NCBI GenBank assembly: GCA_964529445.1
Contig: CAZGWJ010000043.1
Location: 1-21,873, forward strand
Source: CAZGWJ01 sp964529445
Lineage (GTDB): Bacteria; Oederibacteriota; Muellerivitia; Muellerivitales; Muellerivitaceae
DNA: 21,873 nt
Reading direction: 5' to 3'
Shown piece by piece: positions 1-7,900 of this stretch. A program made the position numbers and the translations under genes. The notes beneath the pieces are model-generated. The model was not told the DNA's origin and did not search any database. It worked only from the letters and a program-made list of their open reading frames with translations. Every line of letters starts with the position of its first letter. Within the stretch, counting starts at the first letter, position 1.

Positions 1-2738
1 TACCAGGCCCGGTCCGCCCCGCCGTTCGCCCACAGGGTCTGGGGCCTGTTGTAATCCGCGGGCGGATAGACCCGGAAAACCAGCAAGGGACTGTTCGTGT
101 TCAGGTCCCCGTACTGCATGTTGAGCCCGGTGTTCCCGCTGTATTTCTGGGTGTACCAGAGGTTCGGGATGCCGACGCCTTCGGCGCCGTAGATGAAGCT
201 GTTGGTCGCGGTCGGGACCTTGGTGTCGAACCATCGAAAGACGTAGCGCTGGTTCCAACGTCCATTGGCGTCGGAGCCCGGTGTGACCGGCAGTTGGGCC
301 ATGGAATCCGAATATCCGACATAGTTCGGGATGTTCGGCAACTGGAAGTCGGCAAAACCACGAGCCGTGTTGGTCCCGTAGGTGTTCGGGTTGTGCTGGG
401 CGTTGATCCCGTAGTTTTCCTGTGTGATCAACCCTCCCGGAACGCCATAAACAGGGTCATAGAAGAAGAAGGACCAGCGGTAGTTGCACGGATTGATGGT
501 CGGCTCATACGCTTCCGACCTCAACTGGCTGTAGAAATTCATGTTCCCCGCGATCAGGGTGACGTCCGCGCTGAATCCCGGATAGACCTTGGAACGTCCG
601 CCGTTCAACCAGAGGTCGGGCGAGGACCGGTTGGTGACCGCGATGGAAAAGGTGAAGGTCTGCCCCGGGCAGGCGGAGGCCGGGCTGACGGATTTGGCGA
701 TGTCCAACGATCGGCTGATGATGTCCACGCAGTTGCGCTTGTAGATCATCGAGACCTCGTTGGGGAACTCGTTGGAGGTCCAATGCAGGGTGCCACCCGA
801 AGAGATGGTGGACACGTTGCAGATGCGCTGGTTGGAGGCCGCCGGGTTCACCCGCACCACCAGGGTGACCGCTCCGACGGTGGAGGACAGGTTGTTCCCT
901 TTGCGCCCCGTGACCGTTCCACGGCCCCAAACCACGGTCCCCGAACTGCCCACGGACGGGGCGCTCGTGGGGGCCGGGTTCCCGGAGATGAACTGGAGGT
1001 TCGAGTTGAGAACATCCGTGATGGTGACGGCGGCCGCGTCCACCGAACCGTAGTTGCGGTAGGAAAGCACGTAGGTGAGGGTATCCCCCGCGTAGGCGAA
1101 GGTCTTGTCCACGGCCTTGTAGATCTTGAGGTTGGACCGGGCCGTCATGGAGCAGGGATTCGCGAAATTGCCCGTGATGACGGCCAGGGGGACCGTGCGG
1201 AAGAAGGTGTGGAAGTAGGCCGGAGCATTGGGCTGGACACCGCCGTCCGAGCTCTTATCCCAGACCAGGACCAACTGCCGGTACATATTCATCAGGGTCT
1301 CGAACTGCTGGGTGACCGGCATGCTGGATGCCGCCGCCACGGACGCCGCCATGGGCCCCGTACCCCACGGGATATGCCACATGCCCGGCATCCCGCCCGT
1401 CGCGGTGAACGCGCTTCCCACGCGCCATTGGGCGAATCCCCAGTAGGAAAGTCCGTATCCCTCGTTGATGGGCGGGTTCCCGGCCACCCGCGGGTCGTAG
1501 AGGAGACTGGCGTATTCGTTCGCGAAATCCCGCTCCGCCGTGTTGGTGCCCGCAATGACGGAATGGTTGGCCGGGTCCCAACGGTTGCCGGGATTGCCGT
1601 ACCAGAGATAGGTCATGGCATTTCTCAGGGGAGTCCGGATGCCCTCGCCGTTGGCTCCCCAGTAATCGTTGAAGGTGACGGTGCCGTTGTCCGCGACCTC
1701 ATACCCGTTCGAGCCGATGCCGTAGTTCCGCTGGGCCACCATCTGCTCGATGATGTACTCGCTGGAGACCGCGGCCCTCAGCCATTGGGAAGCCGGCTGG
1801 GTGTCGCCCATGCCCTCCGCGACCGTGGAGAAACAGCGGTAGTAGCCGGGGGCCAGGTAGGAGGTGCAGGCCTCCCCCGGGCAGGTCCCGACGCCCTGGG
1901 TCGTGCAATAACTGCTCCTCTGAGGATAAGCGGGAGGATGGGCGACATTGGCCCATGTGGTGAGGGACCCGTTGGTGTTGGCCGACTTCACGTACCCGTC
2001 GATGCCGACATAGGAATCGTCGTAATATCCGTTCGGATCGCCCCCGTTGGGTTTCCACCCCGACATGTTCCGCGAAAGGTTGATGATCTCCTGGCGGTAG
2101 GAAATGGGCTGGCCGTTGGACTGCGTGTATCCCGAGTTATCGCCCCATTGCCTCCAAGCGATGATGAGGGCCAAGAGGATGTCCTCGTCGCCGTCGAGGG
2201 CCCCGTCATCGTTGACGTTCCACGTCCAACCCATGAGGCCGTTTTCCTTGCAGGTGACGGTCGTATTGTTGGGAAGTTGGATGGCTCCGTTCTCGTAGCT
2301 CACCAGTCCCGGCATTCGGGAATGGATCTCCACCCACAGCCCGTCAAAGGTGTCCTTGTCGGCGAAGAGGGCCGCCATGATGAGGGCATAGCCCGCGCCC
2401 TCGGAGCAGGTCGGGGCACCCACGAAGATGAAGCGGTTGGGCAGCCCTGCCGGGCGCCACCCCGCCACCGACTGCAGGCGGCGCATGGATTCGACGTAGG
2501 TGAGGATGAGGGTGGATTCCATCTCGGCGTGGGGCACGCCGTCGGGGTTCGTGGTGGCGAGGGAGCGGCCCCAACCGTACTCGAGGAACTGCGGGAAGGG
2601 CCAGCGGGGATATTGCGGCATCACCGTGCCGTTGTTCACGTTCGCGGCCGTGACGGGGAAACCCGCCCAACAAACGTTTTGAGCGGAGGCCGCCAATAGA
2701 AGGCCCAGGAATAGGTTTCTGAATAAACGCCGGTTCAT
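1..2738 (-). CDS. Exported GH8-family glycoside hydrolase with DUF11-type repeats (3' end missing)
   Basis: An open frame runs leftward from ATG at 2738 and reaches the window edge without a stop (912 codons visible). Residues 1-25 form a signal peptide (RR then a hydrophobic run, ending near CWA). The catalytic part resembles GH8: the 'CSEGAGYALIMAALFADKD' block (about 111-129) carries the Glu113 expected to be the proton donor, followed by 'ENGLMGWTW' and 'DGALDGDEDILLALIIAW' (about 178-195), the acidic GH8 signature. Around 535-640 is a DUF11 module ('AYAGDTLTYVLSYRNYGS'); a second, weaker one starts near 668 ('ACPGQTFTFSIAVTNRSS'). Known GH8 enzymes cleave beta-1,4 glucans, xylans or chitosan; the substrate here is not resolvable. 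The start has no convincing Shine-Dalgarno. The family call is firm-to-probable; that the DUF11 part is an extracellular spacer or attachment region is inference. Confidence 0.8.
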   Translation of the reverse strand, partial: MNRRLFRNLFLGLLLAASAQNVCWAGFPVTAANVNNGTVMPQYPRWPFPQFLEYGWGRSLATTNPDGVPHAEMESTLILTYVESMRRLQSVAGWRPAGLPNRFIFVGAPTCSEGAGYALIMAALFADKDTFDGLWVEIHSRMPGLVSYENGAIQLPNNTTVTCKENGLMGWTWNVNDDGALDGDEDILLALIIAWRQWGDNSGYTQSNGQPISYRQEIINLSRNMSGWKPNGGDPNGYYDDSYVGIDGYVKSANTNGSLTTWANVAHPPAYPQRSSYCTTQGVGTCPGEACTSYLAPGYYRCFSTVAEGMGDTQPASQWLRAAVSSEYIIEQMVAQRNYGIGSNGYEVADNGTVTFNDYWGANGEGIRTPLRNAMTYLWYGNPGNRWDPANHSVIAGTNTAERDFANEYASLLYDPRVAGNPPINEGYGLSYWGFAQWRVGSAFTATGGMPGMWHIPWGTGPMAASVAAASSMPVTQQFETLMNMYRQLVLVWDKSSDGGVQPNAPAYFHTFFRTVPLAVITGNFANPCSMTARSNLKIYKAVDKTFAYAGDTLTYVLSYRNYGSVDAAAVTITDVLNSNLQFISGNPAPTSAPSVGSSGTVVWGRGTVTGRKGNNLSSTVGAVTLVVRVNPAASNQRICNVSTISSGGTLHWTSNEFPNEVSMIYKRNCVDIISRSLDIAKSVSPASACPGQTFTFSIAVTNRSSPDLWLNGGRSKVYPGFSADVTLIAGNMNFYSQLRSEAYEPTINPCNYRWSFFFYDPVYGVPGGLITQENYGINAQHNPNTYGTNTARGFADFQLPNIPNYVGYSDSMAQLPVTPGSDANGRWNQRYVFRWFDTKVPTATNSFIYGAEGVGIPNLWYTQKYSGNTGLNMQYGDLNTNSPLLVFRVYPPADYNRPQTLWANGGADRAW

Positions 2739-3067
2739 GTCGTTGAACGCACCCGCATTCTTCAAGATGTCCGGGTAAACGCGAATGTCGCGCGAACGAA
2801 AGCGCTTGCACGCGACCTCAAAGAGGCCGCGCCTACCCAAAATATGGACAGCTGAAACGGGAAAAAATCCCCATTTCCAATGGAAATTCTATCACTTCTG
2901 GGGTGTCAGAACCATTTCCCGTTGTCTCGGGGGTTTCACGGTAAAGGGGTTCATATAACCGATTGAATAACCGGGAGATTTGTTTCAATGGCCTTTTCTG
3001 CGACCGATAAATCATAAAGCGTATTGGAACACTTCTTCAGGACAAGGTTAGTCTAAGCAAGTCACTT
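2739..3067. other. Intergenic region with small inverted repeats
   Basis: This gap of 329 bp separates the TMTC-like gene from the GH8 gene. No plausible gene is visible; its short open frames have no family resemblance. It contains a hairpin at 2812-2830 (GCGACCTC, AAA, GAGGCCGC; one mismatch), a perfect 7+1+7 inverted repeat at 2873-2887 (ATTTCCA A TGGAAAT), and the LacI-like site at 2797-2810. The GH8 promoter should be here, but no clear -35/-10 pair was found. Confidence 0.5.
2797..2810 (-). promoter_or_regulatory. LacI/cre-like operator candidate upstream of the GH8 gene
   Basis: On the minus strand the sequence reads TGCAAGCGCTTTCG, with a perfect 8-bp palindrome AAGCGCTT at its core. 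It fits the LacI-family/cre pattern TGnAAnCGnTnnCA at every fixed position but the last. It sits about 60 bp upstream of the GH8 start, where sugar-responsive regulators often bind. No regulator gene is in the window, so this is only a candidate. Confidence 0.3.
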
Positions 3068-4831
3068 TCATTCAACGGATTTGATCCGGGCAGAAACCAG
3101 AGAGCGCAGATATTTCGGGTTGTACCGATTCGGCTCCAACGACAAAGCCACCTCGTATGATCCGGCGGCTTCGTGGTATTTGGATCGTGCCGCAAGAATA
3201 TTCCCCAGGACGAAATGCGCCTCCGAATACCCCGGTTCAATATGAACTGCTTCCCGTGCCGTCTTCAAGGCCTCAAGCGCCATCCCCTTTTCGGCATAGG
3301 CTTCCGCCAGATGTGCGAAAGGCGATGCGCTCCTTTGATCCAAGGATATAGCGGTCTTGAACGCTTCGATCGCCTGATCGATCCGGCCCTCCCTCATCAA
3401 CAACATTCCCAAACCGTCATAGTATGTGCTGACCGGTGGGCCGATCCGGATGGCCAGCTCGAACCCCTGGCGGGCTTCGGCGAATCGTCCCGCCTCGAGG
3501 TATGCGTCCGCCAGGTTGGCGTATGCGACCGAAGAGTTTCTCGGTATTTTCTTCAGTGTGTTCTCCCAGAGAACCGTCGAATCCTTCCATACATGAATCT
3601 GGTTACGGGTCATCATGGCCATGGGCCACAGGATAATGGTCATCACCGCCCAAAAGACGATCCGTCTCTTTCCGAACCATCGGATGATCATTCCCCCGAT
3701 CAATAAAGTCGGGCCCAAACTCGAAACATAGGTGAATCGATCCGCCGCGGCTTGATGGCCGACCTGGAAGAAACCCAGGGTCGGCGAAAGAGTGATCACG
3801 TAGAATCCCCACGCGGCGAACAGGGCCGGGCTCACCTTGCGACGATATAGGACCCACACAGTGATAGCGACCGTCACGAGGGCGGAGATGATGTAGCCCC
3901 ACGAAAAGGTCCTGTTGAACACGATGGGATAGAGTGTCGTAAGGTCCGTGGGGATCAAGATCTTTCTCAAGTAGAAGACGATGGAATGAAAGGCATTCAT
4001 GATCCTGAAATCCAACGGCAGTTGCCCCAGGCTAGAGAGTGTCCCGATCTGCTTTTGTGTGAACAACGCCGTCACCATTATGCCGAATGCCAAAAGGATG
4101 AAAGGGATCTTCTCCAGCAAGACCTTTCCCGTTCCCATCCTTCGAAGAGGCCATATGTCCAAAAGCAGCAAGACGAGCGGGAAAGTGACCGCCATTGATT
4201 TGGAGCACATCGCCGAGACGAACAATACCAAGGTTAGTCCATACCAAATCCGTTTCTTGCCGTTTGTAGAAACATAGCGGAGGTACGCCAGTAATCCCGC
4301 TAGATAGAAGAAGGAATACAGAACATCCTTGCGCTCGGTGACCCAAGCCACCGATTCCACGCGCAACGGATGGATCCCGAAGAACAACGCGCAGAATAGC
4401 GCTCCCCATTTCCAGCTTCGATCCGTATCCTTATTCGCCCCCCCTTGATTTCCAAACACCGATGAGAGGATCCGATGACACAGAAGATACACGATCACCA
4501 CGTTCGCGCAGTGAAGCGCGATATTATGCAAATGGTAGATTGTCGGCTCCAGTCCAGCGATGTGATAATCCATCGCCAGCGAGAGCCAGGTCAATGGCAT
4601 CCAAAATCCGGCATATGCGTTCGTGAACGCCCACTTGACCGTTTCGACATTCAACTGCCGGATATGCTGATTGTTGATGACGTAAAGCGGATCGTCCCAA
4701 TTCACAAAGCCGAAATCGATTGCCGGAATGTAGATCACCACCACGAGAAAATACGCGCATACCGCCATCACCCCATGTGATCCGAGAGCGCGACGCCCAT
4801 CACCGAATTCGGGAATAGCCCATTTACGCAT
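3068..4831 (-). CDS. TMTC-like membrane glycosyltransferase (GT-C fold) with C-terminal TPR repeats
   Basis: 587 residues. About ten hydrophobic segments lie between residues 20 and 405, followed by a soluble tail with four TPR units (about 435-570). The first non-cytoplasmic loop holds 'FVNWDDPLYVINN' with Asp46-Asp47, as in GT-C enzymes, and 'HPLRVESVAWVTERKDVLY' (154-172) matches the conserved block of the TMTC/PMT-like group. Family members transfer sugars from polyprenyl-phosphate donors, usually to protein Ser/Thr, on the outer face of the membrane. The gene lies 76 bp downstream of the giant protease gene on the same strand, so that protein's Thr/Pro linkers are attractive substrates (inference). 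No Shine-Dalgarno precedes the ATG; a TAAAAT hexamer ends 6 nt before it, so it may also have its own leaderless transcript. Confidence 0.75.
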   Translation of the reverse strand: MRKWAIPEFGDGRRALGSHGVMAVCAYFLVVVIYIPAIDFGFVNWDDPLYVINNQHIRQLNVETVKWAFTNAYAGFWMPLTWLSLAMDYHIAGLEPTIYHLHNIALHCANVVIVYLLCHRILSSVFGNQGGANKDTDRSWKWGALFCALFFGIHPLRVESVAWVTERKDVLYSFFYLAGLLAYLRYVSTNGKKRIWYGLTLVLFVSAMCSKSMAVTFPLVLLLLDIWPLRRMGTGKVLLEKIPFILLAFGIMVTALFTQKQIGTLSSLGQLPLDFRIMNAFHSIVFYLRKILIPTDLTTLYPIVFNRTFSWGYIISALVTVAITVWVLYRRKVSPALFAAWGFYVITLSPTLGFFQVGHQAAADRFTYVSSLGPTLLIGGMIIRWFGKRRIVFWAVMTIILWPMAMMTRNQIHVWKDSTVLWENTLKKIPRNSSVAYANLADAYLEAGRFAEARQGFELAIRIGPPVSTYYDGLGMLLMREGRIDQAIEAFKTAISLDQRSASPFAHLAEAYAEKGMALEALKTAREAVHIEPGYSEAHFVLGNILAARSKYHEAAGSYEVALSLEPNRYNPKYLRSLVSARIKSVE

Positions 4832-4838
4832 AGGCGTA
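4825..4838 (-). promoter_or_regulatory. Palindromic operator candidate over the TMTC-like start codon
   Basis: The minus strand reads TACGCCTATGCGTA, with 5-bp arms and the ATG start inside it. It differs by one base from the perfect palindrome TACGCATATGCGTA at 10988-11001 in the ATPase promoter. A regulator bound here would block both a leaderless transcript start and translation initiation. The shared motif is seen directly; its function is inferred. Confidence 0.45.
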
Positions 4839-4866
4839 TTTTACACACCACGTTGATGTAATATAA
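4838..4866 (-). promoter_or_regulatory. Possible promoter of the TMTC-like gene (leaderless)
   Basis: The minus strand reads TTATAT (4861-4866), a 17-nt spacer, then TAAAAT (4838-4843). The ATG at 4831 begins 6 nt downstream, which places transcription start at or next to the start codon. The -35 is weak. Read-through from the protease gene is an alternative or additional route. Confidence 0.35.
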
Positions 4867-4907
4867 CTGTTAATCTATTCATCCTCGCGTCGAAACAACA
4901 ATATTCA

Positions 4908-7900
4908 TTATTCAGCGCACTCCGTGCTCCATATATCTGAGTTGGACGGGAAACCACTGCCGCCAATGACCCACATTCGGTTCAAAAAGTCTGCGGTTGA
5001 GAAGACAGCCCTAGGCGAAAATCCTGCAGATGATGTCGCTTGAACCCAAGATACGCCATCTTGCGTGCACCACACATCGTTATAGAAACCTATTCCCCCG
5101 ATGACATGAAGTCTATCGCCATACACTTGCAGTGAGTGGCTATATCGCGGCGGAAAATCCGCCGCCGATTGTGATAGATGCCACACGCCATCCAAACCCG
5201 CGTACCACACATCATTCATCGGTACGCCGTTTAATAATCCGCCAATGACCCACATTTTATTACTATAACTTGCTACAGCGAACGCCATCCTGCTTCCAAA
5301 GGCAGCTGAAGATGTAGTCAGATTCCAATTAATACCGTTTGTTGAATTCCACACCTCACCTGTACCGTCTGGAAATACCCAAATACTATCGCCGTAAGTT
5401 AACGCTTCGTATCTTGACACCAATGGAAATGGGGGATTTTGCTCAATGAGTGTCCAATTCACGCCATCATAACTGCTCCATATGTCCTTATGATTAATAG
5501 TGCCGCTTCCGCCAATAACCCAGATTTGATCCTTATAAACCACTACACCCGGAAAATTCCGAGGAGCAAAACCCGGGTTCGGTATTACTTGTGACCAATT
5601 CGTTCCATTATCGCTCTTCCAAACAGTATCTGCCGCATCACCCAATTCATTCGATCCACCTATTAGCCATAAACTACCGCGGAATGTTATTGTTCTGTGA
5701 TCAAGCCTAACACCAAAATCAGAATTTTGAACATCTTCATTCCAATCAGTACCACCACACCCCAAACAATGAACTGGAGTCTGTGTCATCGTTATTGTCC
5801 AAGAGGGAGTAATCGTCGGAGTGTCGGTGAAAGTGGGCAATGGCGCTTCTATACACTCGCATTCACGGATGCATTCGGGTTCCAATCCGGTTGCGGCATC
5901 GCGGAGCGTTTCGCTCTTCCACTCACACACAGGGTGATCCTTGTAATACAGCACGTAATACGGATCATCCACATACACGAAACCACCCGTGCATGCACCT
6001 TGCGCACTTGGCAACCTGCTGTAATCATCATTCGGATCAAAAGTGTTGAACACCGGAGGTGGTGCGGCACTAAAGTTGACGATATTGATCAGCGAATTTT
6101 GGATGAAACCGCCAGGTTGCAGAATCGGCACTTCATCTCCCACATAACCGAAACCGAATTCACGATTCGTATTCCTATTATCCGTCTGATAACATGGATC
6201 CATGTTTTCAGTGAAGGGCTGTGCGGTCATCCCCACACCCGATAAACCGGGATTGATCATCACTCCCGAGTTGAACATACTTACCCACGGGTCCATATTT
6301 TCCTGGTAAAGCCAAAACTTGACCTTCAGATCGCGCGGATCGATCGGAATGCCACTAGTGTTCACAATCTTGAACCGATAGGCATAATTGTGGTCATTGC
6401 ATATGACCTGCCGCACTTGGAGGTCCAGGCGAACCGCATCGCACCCAGGGATGATCCCCGAATCTGTCGGTGTCATCGTTGGCGTCCTTGTCATGGTCGG
6501 TGTGCGGGTAAATGACGGCGTCCGCGTATGCGTGCGGGTCCGCGTCACGGTCTGTGTGCGGGTCGGAGAAGGCGTCCTCGTCAACGCCCTGGTCGCTGTA
6601 GGTGTCGGTGTGCAGAAAGGCGCTTGACAGGGCTCCATACCTGTATTGGGATCGAAAGTGCCTTCCGCATCCTTGCGTTCGCCAACCTGTGCGGTTTTAT
6701 AGAGGACGAAATACGGCGAATCCACAAAACCGGTGTCGGCACAACCCATTCCCGTTCCGAGGTGTGAATAATCGTCCGCGAACGATCCTCCATCCATGCC
6801 GGGATTATCCCTACCCACCCTGATCGTGAACTCCCAATATCCGCCGTTCGCCGGAATGCCGGTCCCGATTCCTGACGCGCATAACGCGATCTCCTGATTC
6901 GCGAAATGACCGCTCTCAAGAGTGCAGTGAGTGGCCAACCACTTGTGTTCCGCCGTCAGGCGCCTATTCGCACCCTGGAGTGGACGCGGATCGGGCGAAT
7001 CTGGTGAATAGACAAATCCACCGTTGTCCGCCCATTGTCGGATATTGACGATTCCCATCTCGTAGAACCACATCCTCAGGCACGTACCGCTTACCGAAAT
7101 GTTCGTGGTACGGTTGTTGATGACCCGGAAGCGGTATACCGCTTCCTGATCCGACTGCTGAACACAAGATACTTGGAGATCCAGTCGTTGAAGCGCATCG
7201 AAGGGCCGGGCCTCGCAGATCACGGGGGGAAATGTGGGGGTGGGTGTGATGGTGCTTGTAGAAGTATAGGGCACCGGCGGAGTTGGTGTATCGGTCGGAG
7301 TTGGCGTTAAGGATGCGGGCGTCATTGTTGGATACGGGGTGTTGTTCAGGCAGGGTGCGAATTTCTGTACCCATCCATAGCGTGAAGAACCCACATCAGA
7401 ATAATCCCTATGTCCCGCCACATAGACGCGGCCATCCGTCCCTACTGCGATACCCACGGGCAACACAAAGTCGTCCAGGTCATCACCCAAATTCCCGCAT
7501 TTGTAAACCAGGTTCCAAGGATGTGTGGTCGGGTCAAAGACTTTATAGGAATCATCCTGGTCGGTCACATAGAAATATCCGCTCGGCCCCACCGTCATCA
7601 TGACAGGCCTATACAAATAGCCCCCCGAAACCGGGCCGAAAGCCGGGGTTCCATCGTATGAAAACGTTGGCGTTGATCCGGGAATGATGGAAAAACGTTG
7701 TATCCTCCCATTTCCCGTATCGGAAACATATAGATATCCCTTTTCCTCTCGCACGTCCGTCGGGGTATAGAAATGCCCGTTATCCGCACCCGATGCCGGC
7801 CCTCCGATGAAACCGATATGAACGTAATTCTCCGATCCCGCAGGGGTGGGGCGGAATATCTGGATACGATGGTTCCCCGCCTCTGCGACATAGATATCAC

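Noticed and set aside
294..2699. An 801-codon open frame on the plus strand
   Set aside because: It is antisense to the GH8 gene. The minus frame gives a signal peptide, GH8 motifs and DUF11 repeats, while the plus frame is Arg/Gly/Val-rich with no recognisable domain.
2833..3240. Small minus-strand frames of 60-67 codons
   Set aside because: One is in an A/T-rich spacer without family resemblance, the other overlaps the TPR end of the TMTC-like gene in another frame.
6450..6620. Satellite-like GT-rich DNA repeats
   Set aside because: They are the codons of the Thr/Pro linker in the protease gene and stay in frame.
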